NCBI RefSeq assembly: GCF_947623445.1
Contig: NC_135241.1
Location: forward strand, 19,842,501 to 19,906,500
Source: Clavelina lepadiformis
Lineage: Eukaryota; Chordata; Ascidiacea; Aplousobranchia; Clavelinidae
DNA: 64,000 nt
Reading direction: 5' to 3'
The notes beneath the pieces are model-generated. The model was not told the DNA's origin. It worked only from the letters and a program-made list of their open reading frames with translations, and made no database searches. Position 1 is the stretch's first letter; every line of letters begins with the position of its first letter. Shown here in pieces: positions 37,265 to 49,767 of the stretch. A program made the translations under genes and the position numbers.

Positions 37265-40200
37265 TCACATTGACAGCATCGAAGCAACCAGGGCTAAGAT
37301 AAAAGTGTTCATCCAGGAATATTTGTTGATTTCCGATCCTCCACTCTGTAAGAAAATATCATCGTCTTATGAACCTGCATTGAGCCGCGCACTTGGCTAT
37401 ACATTACTTGCATATTCACATAAGCTCACAACAGCATGTACATGTACATATCTCTTTGTTTCATGTGCTAGATTTATCCCAATTACTACTACATTCAATA
37501 TGCTCTACCATTATGAACTAGATGGTTTTGCTTCAACCCGTTTTACATATCATGACACCAAGCGGAACAGTGAAAACCGCAGAATGTGCTTTATAGTGGA
37601 CTAAAAGCTATAATCACTTACGGATTCCGTTATTCTGCCAATTGACTTCACAGTGGCATCGAGTGGTTGATCACCTGCTTCAACGGCTACGTAGACAGGA
37701 TACGACGTTATGACTTTGTCTGCGGCGCGTTTCTTTCTCCCGACAGGTGACGAAGAATTGGTGAATATGTTTTCAAGTAACTCAAGCGCAGAAGAAATGG
37801 TTTCACCAGAATTTATTCTTACCACTGTGACACCCTGAAGTTGTCAAACGAAAACCGTTGTAGTATTTGGTTGATTTTTTCGCCCAAAAAATTGGACAAC
37901 AGCTGGGACTAACGGAAATAGTAAATTTAGAACCCTTAAACCTCATAAACCCTTATAAGTCAGTCGGAAGCGCTCTGCAGACAAATGAAACGTTTCAAAG
38001 CAATAAAAATCAACTTACAAATTGAAGTTCAAAAAAGAAATCAAAGATTGCTGAGCTTGGATTAGTTACAGATGATGACACATAAACTATGGCAGCTGCG
38101 CCGACAGTGGTGACAGTGTAACTCAATTCTAGAAAACCGTCGATTGGTATTTGGACTTCGGAGTAGTGGATGTCACCTGACTTGATTGAAATTGTGACTT
38201 CAGTGTCGTCCTATACACAATAGATACTTTATATATAGATTACTTTAAATTTACAATATGAAGTTGTTGCAAATGAGGTTGAATTAACAGCTAAATTCAC
38301 GGCATTTGTTTGTGCAAAAACAGAGTAATGCCAGAAACACTATCTAGACTACTAGTTGGAATATATGTACATGTCTTGTCATGATTGCTATAACAACTTA
38401 CTCTAATCGAAATGAGTTTAGTTAACTTAAAAGTTTACATGCATCATGTACAAAAATAACGGTTTGTAGGAATCTACCGGAACTACGATTGGTATCTTGC
38501 AAGCTTGAACGGAAACTCTGTCTTTGAGAATGGTCACCAGTTGGTCAAACTGGCTGAGACCAAATGCATAGTCGGAGTCTGGATCACTGGCAATTTCACG
38601 AATTTCGTTTTCCACAAAACCATTACCTACGCCGACCCCAAAAACAGTCACACCGTCTGCTTTAATCTACATAGAACAAAACTCGCTTATTAGTTCATGT
38701 AGGTACATGATTTAAATTATAAAGGGATATATGTTTGGCTTCAATTGTTAAATTTAGTCTTACGGCCGCCGACGGTGTTGTAACATTGTCGCCACTCTGT
38801 CCATCTGTTAAAACCAGTAAAATCTTCGGTGCGCCTTCCATTGGGGGACGCATGCCCGTGCTCGTGTTGAACATGACGGTTCGCACAAATTCTATTGCAT
38901 TACCCGTTTTCGTACCGCCTTGAAATCAAGTGTTGAAAAAACTATAGCGTTTTTAATTATTAACATCATTGTCAATGCGGATAATATTAAAGAGTTATGC
39001 AAAGTACTTTTTAATTTGAAGTTCTTCACAAACTACATACTTGTAATTATGTGCATGCAAATAATGTAGGAATTTAAATTTCTTACCGCCAGGATATCTT
39101 GTATTATCCACTACGTCGCTAAACGCGCTGTTGTTCTGATGTTGATCAAACTGACTTATGGGGTAGTTACTGCTTGAGTAGATTGTCAAACCGGTTCGAA
39201 CTTGTTCAGACGAGATATTGAACTCGCTTGTTAGCTGATTGACGAAATCGAGTGATTGCTGAAAATTTGAGGATCCTATACTGCCAGAACCATCCAGTAA
39301 AAAGTACAGATCCATTTTCGATACCGTACATCCTGATAAAAGATTTTTGTTTAGTAATTCTTTTGCTATTTTATTGGGACGACAATTTTGCAACAAGTTG
39401 CTTCTTCACGTTACACGTGAATTTCATAAACTATCCGTTAAAACCCGAACAGAATTTATATTAACTCTTGATTTGTTTGTGTTTATGAAAACATCGAAAT
39501 AATCGCTCGTTAGTGTTGCACTAAACACTAACACTTTTTGTTAGGAAACACCAAGATAAAACGTAAATACGGGACTATCGGAAAATAAATTCACTTAAAA
39601 GTAGTTAAAGATCATATATGACATATAAATTGTTTTTGCTGCATATCAACATTTTCTGTGGTTACAACAGGATTACATATACAGTTTATAGAATTTAATT
39701 CGACTTAAAACTTTTTTCTTTGACGTCAGTAAACTTTCTTTCAAACTTGCGTAATTATAGTTGTCACTTTAATGTGGTTTCGTAAAATATCTTACTGCTA
39801 TACAGTATAAAATGTAGGTAATTATATCAAACTCAGTTAAACATACACCAAACTACTTTCAACTGTGTGTCTACTGTATATCAAATAACTTTAGAGCAGT
39901 GTGGTAATGACTCGAGTCACGTTTTTGATGACTCGAATTGACTCGATCTTTACTGACCATTCACTTAAAAGTAGTTTGTAAACTTACGATTTGCAGCTTC
40001 AAAATCTATCACCAAAATTTGAAAATAAGTGGTCTGATTGTTCAGATTATAATATTGACTCCACCAACTTCCCTGCTCGTCTGGCGTTCCCGGTATGTCA
40101 GTGCCTGTTGCAAACTGTGTCAGCTGTACATACTCCATGTAGAGTCTAGCTGCTAAGGCAGATTTGAGTGGAATGCTGTCGAAAAAATGTTTTTAAGTTT

Positions 40201-41348
40201 ACTTTCATATTTGTCAGTATATACGGTTTGTTTGTCTGTTTTACTTGTAAACTATAACCTTTATATTCGAAACACACACTAAAAATTTAATCTTGTACAC
40301 AAAGGTTATTAAAAGAAAATACACCAAGACACAACTAACATCAAATGACCAGAAAAAATATATAGGATAAATAATATCAATCATTACGGTAGCAATCCAG
40401 TTTATAATGAATTATACTGCAGAACAAATTTTATGCGAAATTTAAGCTCACCTGTAATCTTCATGAACAAAATCAGTTATATTTGACCCAAATGCAAGCT
40501 CTGCTTGTCCCAAAATTGCTTGCAAAATTGTTGCGTTGTTGTTGATTGCTTGCGTAATGTTGGTCGTTATCTACAAATATTTAATAAAAGCACGCGATGT
40601 AGAGTCTGCACTTAGAAAACACAGGAAACACGAATTGAAACTGTTATTTCATTCGATTTCGTAATTAGGTGTTGAAGCTTAATGTGTTCGAATGGAGATT
40701 TGCTTTTGCACACACCGTTATACACGAGTCAGATTACCTGCCATATTCCACCAGTTGGATTTGCATTTATGACTGTGGAGTTGCTTCCAAATTTCGATTC
40801 GACCAAAGCAATTCTCTTCAGAAATCCATAATCGTTCGAAAAGAGCGAGATCGCGCTTAATTTCTGAACACAAGCATCGACCACGTCCTCACCACTAGAG
40901 CCAGGAACCAAGGTAAGATCCGTTTGAGCCCTGAAACCAAAACTGTCTTTAGAGCTGATTCGACACCAAAACATGGCATTTACTGGAAAAAATAGGGTAT
41001 TCACGTGTAGTTGATTTCACTGAGAATCTGATAAAGAACAATGCACACTGTATAAGTTATATTGCATTAATATGTATATGCCTATTTATATGTGACACAC
41101 AAACAGACATCAAATATATCAGAAACAAAATTTAAATTTTGAGTTGTACACAAGAGATGCAACTGTTGCAAATAATACACTTATTGCTCTTTATAAAATG
41201 CACATTTATAAGTTTTCATTAAGTTATTAGACAAAAACTATGTAGAAAATAGTTTCCAGCACGGAACCTCTTCTTATCTTTGCAAACGTACCTACCTGCA
41301 ATAGGCAAAAACAAACACCAGAATCGACCCAATCAAAAGCTTGAACAT
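37265..41348 (-). CDS. VWA copy D: secreted SLT-like/VWA protein with GPI-type tail, intact
   Basis: Ten exons: 41348-41296, 40930-40738, 40570-40452, 40175-39988, 39332-39087, 38918-38764, 38666-38478, 38210-38019, 37834-37622, 37345-37265; 1629 nt, 542 aa, all phases agree. Signal peptide MFKLLIGSILVFVFAYC; SLT-like LVESKFGSN and NPTGGIWQ; SALAARLYMEYVQ and WWSQYYN; VWA with DGSGS, the GTKTG Thr and LTDGQ; RKKRAAD in exon 9; tail SGGSEINKYSW then FILALVASMLSM. Exon 2 is almost the same as in B and C, and exon 5 almost the same as in A and B, although its introns differ from both. Function as for copy A; ligand unknown. Confidence 0.88.
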
Positions 41349-44044
41349 TTTTATCTTTTCGAATTGATCTTCTTTTTTGTTCGTTTGTATATCTACAAGT
41401 CTACATACAAGCTTGGCTTTGGCCGTTCTTCGAGTTATGAGAAAAACTTAGTGGTTTATTAAAACACACGTACTGTAGAAACCAGGTGTCAAAAACGTAT
41501 ACAGATGATGATTACGAACTGCAAAACTTGCAAGGAAAGTTTTGAATAAAATTTTCTTTGATAGAACCGTGCTTACTAACTTTAATGTTGGTTTTACCGT
41601 TAAGTGAAATGCATGTGATCCCAGAACAATTGTAATCTTGTCACTAAACATCGAACGACATTCCTCTCCGTTAACTTTGTGATTTTGTTGATAATTTAGC
41701 CTATAAGCTGTATCTGGTCATTTTAAATCTTACAGGTGACGATTGTAAATAGATTTATGAACAAAAGCAATTTCCTTGTTACAAGCAGTACAAATTGATT
41801 AGTATGGTACATCAAACTTGATAGCTCTCCAGCAACCTAACCATGTCAGTAACGATGATAACCATGCAGTAACCAAACTTTTCATTTATAATGAAACAGT
41901 AAGTCTAGCTGACATGACGTTAGTTGTTAACAATTTCAATGTCGTTTTTGTTCATATAAACCTTATTTTAAAGATATGCTATCGTATTTAAAATATATAC
42001 AGCTGCTGGTAAAAATGTTGCAAACTTTACACAAATCCATTTCATGTTTTGCGCAACTAATGCAAACTAATATCTATGTTGTCTCAAGGTAAACTGTCAA
42101 GACAGAATTTAAAAAATCAATAGAAAGCAGCTTCTTATATACTAAGGTACTATACTAAGATGTCGAATGTAATTTGCATAATAATATGTCGGAAGGTTAT
42201 TCAGAAAATCCTCAATGATCTTAAAATAATAAGTGAGTATTTCTAGCAAAGGTCATAAGATAGCATTTGGTGCACAATATTTTCAGTTCGTCCACAGTAG
42301 AAGGCGTTGCTTAGCAACAAAACTTTTGGACTGGATTTCAAAAAAACCGTTATTTAAAGACCGATAACAATATTGCGTACAGTGTTGAAACTATATTCGG
42401 AACTCTTTCATTTGTATCGTTTGCCATTGTTTCCATTATCTCCATCTTAGTTGGCCGGTCAATCTTCCTTAACCTTAACACTTGCCGTATTTTGTTTGTC
42501 TTAACTTATTCTTGTCTTATTGTTTGTCTTGCTTCAAGAATTTTGGTCCATAAGCAAAGTTTGAAAGAAAAAGATCAAGACCTATTTGGATTACTGCGTG
42601 AAAAAAGTTCCAATCTTTCAACGTTGAAACGTTGGAACACCGGAAACTCGTAAAAATGGGTCATGTGATTAATTTGAAAAGATATTTTATAAAATAACAA
42701 GAATCATAGCAAGAATAGCAGTACGAATTAAATCAAGTATTTTGATTTGAAGTTTAAAAGTGTTATCTTATGCCTACTGGAAAAGTTCCTGAAAGACGAG
42801 CACGAGGCAGACAGAAACTTTCCGTTCTTTTCAAATCAAGGTCAACACACGTAAATTAATCGACAAATGCCAAAATCGAGAAGTCTTTATGTCACCTTTA
42901 AGCACGGATAGGGCACGATATTAATAAAGAGAAATAATATTTATTTAAAAACTCACAATAAAGGCTTTTACGGAACTTTTCTAATTTTGCCAGCTTAAGA
43001 AGGTACAACGTCTATCAACAACCTCTTTTCAATGGATGATATGAAGCCGTATGTAGTTGTTCGACGAATGGTGACAATATTGCGTAAGGCGCTGAAAACT
43101 TCGTTTGTATGACTCGCCATTATTGTCAGTGTTTTTTCATCGCACTTAACCTGAACTCATCTCCAACTTAAACTTCAGACGTTCTTTTGCTTGACCATTG
43201 TATAAATGTGATGAAGTACTTTTGAGTGTCCAAGTGAGAGAAATGTCATCACGCATATTAGGGTGTTTTTTAGGTTAATTTGGTTCAATCTGACCTTTAT
43301 CATGCATTCCAAGGAAAAGTGTTTTAACTATACATACGTGGTGGCGTATTTAATGCTGGCGCCTGTGTGCTGCGTGAAACGAAGATTGCCTTTCCACTTC
43401 ACATCGCTTATAGAAGTACAGAGCAGGGGTCTCAATGACAATACTCGAAAACACAACAACATCGTGTGTACCCCGAGATGTATTTTGAAATTATCATATA
43501 ATAATTAGTCAACTTTTTAAGTGTTATTGTGGTTCTAATCTGTTGGTAGGGAGGATCACCTTTAGCTCATCAGCACTTTTACGCTTCCTGGTTACAATAT
43601 TAATCCCTTCCGAAATACTCGATTCCTGCTGTTTCAATTCGTCTAAACTTCAGTTAGGTTTTGCTTTCAACAAGTTTGGATTTGAACATGAGGGCGAATA
43701 CAGAAAGATAAACAGCGGGAAAGAGAGAGTCAGATACAGAGATATATATTTAATTAATTAAATAATATATTTCAAAGAGTTGAAATACTTCAAGCATATA
43801 CATTTAAAATCATAGCAAAAAAACATTGAAATTCCATACATTTTACTGCTTGTATTATATAGACGAATGAAAAGTTTTCACTATGAACAATTACAAATGC
43901 AGTGAAGGCTTCTATTAGGAGTGGGAATATGCAAAACGCATATACAAATCTAACCATAGTCAAGGCATAATAATCAAAAACAATAATTACAAATGAATTA
44001 CCGCTTTCTTCAGAGCTCACTTGCTACATAGCTACTTATTAGAC
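41349..44044. other. Intergenic stretch between VWA D and E
   Basis: No exon found. Two segments (about 42368-42445 and 43076-43140) share ACAATATTGCGTA and a TTTGTAT...GCCATT stretch and look like a diverged repeat. An X-box palindrome is at 42306. Confidence 0.4.
42306..42318. promoter_or_regulatory. RFX X-box-like palindrome
   Basis: GTTGCTTAGCAAC is a perfect inverted repeat fitting the RFX X-box consensus used by ciliary and sperm-tail genes. It lies about 960 bp upstream of copy D's ATG, so its target is unclear, and chance is possible. Confidence 0.3.
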
Positions 44045-45400
44045 TTACTTATTACCAGTTATATAATGACAACGTGTGAGCAAGAAAGGCAAAGATATAA
44101 TAGATGTCATCCAGGAGACTTTGTATATTCCTGACCCCACTCCTCTTTCACCCTGTGCAAAACAATGGTTTTCTCGTGACGCTTGAGACTATATTACTAA
44201 GTAAACAGGAAAAACGTTTTTGGTTGCTTATAATTTGTGCATTTGTAATTTATTGATGTTTATTTGTTTTACACGCCAGCGTTACTTTACCGTCCAAAGT
44301 GAAAGTAGTAGTTGCAGTATAAGCACTTTTATGTTGCTAATATTCATTAACAAAACTCATCAACGCAAACTTACGGCTCTTGTATTGCTGCCAGTGGCTT
44401 TCACGGTGGCATCAACTGGTTCATCCCTTGTTACTACCACGGCTACATAAACTGAGTAGGTCTCGGTGCATGCTGCCGCCAACGGCACGTTTCTTTCTGT
44501 CAATGGAAGATAAGGACTCGGAGAATGTATTTTTGGCTAACTTCAGTGCAGCGGAAGTGGTCCTACCAGAGTTTATTGTTACCACTGTCACACCCTAAAA
44601 TTATTGGGATAAAAAAAATTAACTTGCGCACATTAAACTCCAATTTGGCAGTCAGAAGCACTTGAAAACAATTCCACTGCAGCACCTCGCATAAGCAATA
44701 TAATATTTAACTCACAGACTGAAGTTCGAAGTCAAAATCGTGGAAGACTGAGATTTGGATTAGTTGTAGATGATGACACATACACTATGGCAGATGCACC
44801 AAAGGTAGTGACCGTGTAGTTCAGTTCAATGGAACCGTTGGTTGGCATCTGGACTTCGAAGTAGTGAGTGTCGCCTGATTGAATTGAAATAGGAACTTCG
44901 ATGTCGTCCTATGCCCAACATTTTCTGATAAGTCGCCATGAAGTTGTAGATGGTGTAATGTTAATTGCAGTAGTCGTAAAATTAAATGCAGTACATAAAT
45001 AAGATTAACGGAAAAGCAATATTGAGCTGGTATTATTTTTTGTTTCTATGGTATATTAGTGGCTTTACATATAGCCTACGACTCACCGGAACTACAGCTG
45101 GTATCTTGTAAGCTTGAACGGAAACTCTTTCTTTGAGAATTGTCATCAGTTGATCAAACTGGCTGAGACCAAATGCATAGTCGGGGTCTGGATCACTGGC
45201 AATTTCACGAATTTCATTTTTCACGTAACCACTACCTACGCCGACCCCAAAAACCGTAACACCGTCTGCTTTTATCTGTAACAGATTACAGCAGAATTTA
45301 CTATCAAAAAATGTTATATGCATTTTTTACAGGAACGGATAAATTTGTAATGAAAATCACAAAAATGCGCCACCCGCTAGTGGTGGAATTCGTTTCTAAA
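44045..45400 (-). pseudogene. VWA copy E: 3' half only, frame-broken
   Basis: Exons 45275-45087 (exon 7), 44908-44716 (exon 8), 44594-44375 (exon 9) and 44152-44045 (exon 10). Exon 8 is 193 nt and exon 9 is 220 nt; neither fits the family's multiple-of-three lengths, and translation shows a slip in each (exon 9 after RKKRAVGG). Upstream only an 18-bp scrap of exon 6 (GCGCCACCCGCTAGTGG, near 45370) remains, fused to unrelated sequence. Signal exon, SLT-like exons and VWA core are gone. The tail GERGVGSG plus a hydrophobic stretch is still readable. Confidence 0.85.
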
Positions 45401-46837
45401 CACCTAGTGCTCACTGTTTGCAGAGTAATCCATATGTAGTTTTAAAGTGAAGGTTGATTTCCATGGTTAACACTGGGCAACAATGTAAAAACCGTAAATA
45501 CCCTAACACTACGTGTTTACTGTTTAAAGCGTTAGAGGAGTCGTAGGTATATGCGCATGCCGAAAAGTGTTACGCAATAGACCTCCTTTTTAAACAAACA
45601 ATATAAGTTATTGTTTGCATTTGCAAAGATTTTGCAATTCCTTTTGGGTAATTAGAAGAAGATAGTTAGGCGACAAAAATATTTCTGTTGAAAGCTGTTA
45701 TAAATGTCTTTGGTAAGCAAGGCTATCCACACAACTTCGAAAACCTACAGGTATTGTAAACGATAGGTACAAGAGTAATGAGTTTAAAATCGATTCTTAT
45801 GTCAATTTAATCCTGGTTAACCAACCACACCTTGCTCTAAATCCTGCCAGATTTGGTGTGAGTTAGGCAAATGCTTAGCTGACAGATTTCTGTATTTCAC
45901 CAGTGGTGCCTGTTTTTAATGACAGAAATTAAGTTGTCAGGATGACATTGACTGATCAAGTGAAAACCATTATAAACGCCTTATAATGGAAATATTAGTC
46001 AATGCTATGGTGCGGCACATTTCCTCAGCACTTTCTGTCGTTATCCCGATATGAATGATATCTAAAACTTTCCGTACTTTGAACATTTTATGGCATACCC
46101 TGCTTTATAGCACTGGTGTTTATCCACACTCGAAAGTCAATATAATTAAATGAAAACTAACTTAATAGTCGAAAAAATAAGACCAATATCGGTAAAACAT
46201 TATTAATTTAGTAGCTTACAGTTATGCATCTTCAATTCTGATTGTCAGGGCAAAACAAGCGTGGATGCATTCCTATACTGACAAAAATTGTTTGAACGTT
46301 GTTTTCACTTTACTGATGTAGGCTTAAACACATGCTGGGAAATTTTCTACGGCCAATTAGCTGCTGTAGCTGTTCTAAGCTATTAAGAAACTTGTTAGCC
46401 ATTAGCCGAAAACGTACATGTGGAAAAAAACTTGAGATAAAGGTTTTGACAGCCATTGACCCACGGAAATGCGCTGCTCGTATTGCTGTACCCGTGTACC
46501 GTACACTTCAATCCTTAGACCTTTATACTGTACATTTTATTTCCTCGATATGATTTGGCGACTAACTTAACATGCTTTGCGAATAGAGTACAATAATTTT
46601 CATACCGATTCCTAAAAATATATGGTAACTTTGTTTTTGTCTGCAATTTTCAAAGTGACTTGACAGCAATTACCGATTATTGCAGCTAAACACGCAGTTA
46701 CATGATATCTAGCTATAATAGCTAACAAAGGTTGGCTAATTCTCAGCCTTATAATAACACAAACAACCGGCTCATTATAACTTTAACTTATACTTTCATT
46801 AGGCATACTCTTGACATTAATTATTTATTTTCAAAAG
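45401..46837. other. Stretch upstream of the CatSper exons
   Basis: The missing CatSper N-terminal exon(s) and promoter should lie here, but I could not identify them with confidence. No other gene seen. Confidence 0.4.
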
Positions 46838-49751
46838 CGTAGCATTGATGGCCATAGACTTGGCTCAATTAAAACATCGGCTCTCAGTCTGGTGGATGTG
46901 CGTACGGTTGATATCCATTTGGGAGAGATTAAGAAGATTCAAAATGAAGTCGAAAAACATTTCATCTTCTTCCAACATGCCAGCAGGTTTAGGAAAGGTA
47001 AGTGGGTTCAAAGCTGTTCTATTCTGCGATGTCTTCACAAAAAACGTGTAAGAATCCAAAAGCTTTGGCCACACTTTACTGTGACATTATTTAGTGTCTA
47101 AGTAGCCTATATAGGCCTATACTATAAGTATATATTTCTCTGATTATAACCTCTTTTTTCGATAACCAGCAACGTGTAAGTTAGGCCTTATACGAGTATA
47201 TCTGATAATAATTTGATCATTGCAAACGCACGTGGTGACTAGAGTAAAATAGGGATTTACATTCTGCGGTACCGGTATAAGAAATTTCATAACTGCTGAG
47301 GGTGACGTGGCTTCACTGGGTTTTGATTGCGAAATTTTTTGAACAACCTCCTGTCCGCAACCTGTAAACCTGACGATTTATTGGGAGTTACCTCAATTTT
47401 GTAGAAAAATAAACACATTCTAGAAGCAACCTTATATATAAGAAGAAAAACATACATGACGAAACCGAAATACAGTTCTAACCGTATCATTTTTATTGCA
47501 GCGATGTACAAGCTGTCAGAGTCCCGCTTCTTCTCGTCCGTCATAATGGCTGCTATTCTCATCAATACGCTCATGCTGGTCCTATCCACCTGGCGGTCAG
47601 TTGCGATACGCTTCGATTACTACTTCGCTGTCATCGATGGGATTTTCATGGCCGTGTATGTGGTCGAATGTGGTTTGAAGATTTACGTTTGGAGAGCTCA
47701 GTATTTTCAACAGGGCTGGGATATACTAGGCAAGTAAAGTTGTACACCTGAAACCCCCCGCAAACCGAAAACAATTTAAAATACATTTGGGAGAAGAAAT
47801 CGCGCTGAATTGTAATATTATGCGACTCATTGTATTCAGTATCCTTCTCACCTTTCATCATTTTTTCACAAGACATAAGTCTTGTGCTCATAACGGCTTT
47901 TTCTAATAAAAATAAATGGGTCTAACTGATTTTCATTCTTGTATTTGCTTAAATTACATCTAGATCTCGTAATCGTTTGCACCAGTTTGAGTGAAATGAT
48001 CGCTCCGCTCACAGTGGGGGCAAGCACATTTAGCGGAGGCAGCACTAACATTTTCCGCATTCTTCGGGTTCTCCGCGCGCTCCGTTCCCTCCGAGTACTC
48101 CGAACTATCCGCTTTCTCGAAAACATTCAAGTCATTCTAATAACTTGCCTGCACTCTTTCCAATCGCTCGGCGCCATTCTCATGCTGATGGGAACGTTTT
48201 TGGGTATTTTTGAGCTTATACTCACTTCATACGCCTATAACTTGCCTTAACTGATAACATATACTTTTGTTTAACGTCAAAATATCTTATTGAAGTAATA
48301 TTTGCTGTAATCGGTCGCGGACTTTTTGTCAAACACGATCCGAAACATTTCGGCGGTTTTGGCAAAACATGTTTCACCCTGATTCAATTGCTCACGCTCG
48401 ATGACTGGTTCGAAATTTTTACCGGAATTACGGATGTGTTAGGTGAGCTTTAAAATAATGTGTTTCAAAGGTCCAGAAAACAGTGATTAAGTTTGTTTAG
48501 ATTAAGGTGTTTCAGTGTGTCATGCAAGAAAAATATACGGAACACATCAAGACACTTTTGACTTTTTTGCAGGTTATTTTGACATCAGAATGTTCTTTTA
48601 TCTACTCTTCTATATCATCATTGAATACTTCGTTTTTCTAAAGTTAGTGCAAGGAATTAGTCGTTTTAATGGTATTAAAGTTAGACTATAAATTGTTTAC
48701 AAAACTTAAGCTGAGATTGATTGCGGTTTTGCTGAAAAATGCTTTTTTAACATTTGTGTTCTTTTTTTAGCCTTTTCATCGCTGTGTTAGTCGACAATTT
48801 TCAGCTTACGCTCAGGGTAAGGTAATTTGTAATAATTTTTTAAATCTTCTCAACAAAATATTTCTGTGGAAAACGGCCCATGAGCATTTGCACATTGGGT
48901 ATTACACTTTCTTGCATTATGCGGTTTGATTGAAAACGTTAAATGTTTACTCTTTCAACAAGTTTGTAATTCACTTAACCCAAATCAGGACAAGTTGGTT
49001 AAGAAAGCAGAAGAAAAAGAACATTTGGAAAATGCCAAAAAACAGGTAACACCAAGCTACATGCACAGATCTTTGACTAAGAACAAAACTAGGCTTTATA
49101 AAATCAACTTGCAAAATTAGAAAACCCCACCCGCAAGTGAAAATGTTTTGCAAATCCTAAAATTGTTATAATGTCTTTGCTGGAAAATTTCTTTGAAATT
49201 GAAGATCGAGTTGAGAAGGAAAGAGGAAGATGCTGAGAACAGCGACTCGGATGACAACTTTGAAACCATCAGGAAAGAGTTGCTTTTTAACGGTTAGTCT
49301 TACTTTACAAGTCATTTACGTGCTGTGAACAATACAGTGCGGACGATATAAAACAAAACTACAATACTCTAGTCTAGTCTGTAAAATGTTTTAGCATTCT
49401 GTGAAAAAATTAAGTCGTAACCTTAAAATCATGGCCCCGTGTCTTTTGTAGATAACACCTCCAGTGACGAAGAATATGTGGACGTAGAGAAAGAGCTAAT
49501 TACGTTTATGGACGACGCTGCGGACGAGTAAGTTGATAGGGCGTGTGTGTTAGTCGGTGTATTGTGCAGCTAAAGCCCTGCGCTTTTCTTCTAACAGAGA
49601 GAATTTACTTATCGAATGTTACTACCGCGTACTGCCATTTCTGGAAAAAAACTACCATCAACACAGCGACTACATGGCATGCCACAACCGAATTATAGAC
49701 CACATTGTTGACGTATGTGGCTTATTGCATTCGTTAACGCACTTGTTATAA
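46838..49751 (+). CDS. CATSPER1: CatSper1-like sperm cation channel alpha subunit (5' end not found)
   Basis: Exons, all in phase: 46838-46997, 47502-47729, 47964-48203, 48296-48442, 48573-48642, 48771-48816, 48989-49045, 49205-49292, 49452-49527, 49598-49751 (stop TAA). They encode S1 (FFSSVIMAAILINTLMLVL), S2, S3 (WDILDLVIVCTSL), S4 with seven Arg every third residue (FRILRVLRALRSLRVLRTIR), S5, a pore helix with filter TLDDW, S6 (FLNLFIAVLVDNFQLTLR) and an acidic, coiled C-terminus. The single six-TM domain and T-x-D-x-W filter define CatSper, the alkaline-activated Ca2+ channel of the sperm flagellum. LTLDDW plus FLNL.IAVLVDNFQ fits CatSper1 best among the four subunits. The 47729 donor is GC. 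The first exon here has no ATG, so upstream exon(s) are missing. Confidence 0.9.
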
Positions 49752-49767
49752 AATTATTAGTTATTAT

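Noticed and set aside
42368-43140. Two similar segments, each with an ATG followed by a TNE-like start
   Set aside because: Both frames close soon and the segments look like a diverged repeat, not exons.
46332-46553. 73-codon open frame upstream of the CatSper exons, considered as its first exon
   Set aside because: No donor in the required phase before 46838 and no CatSper-like content.
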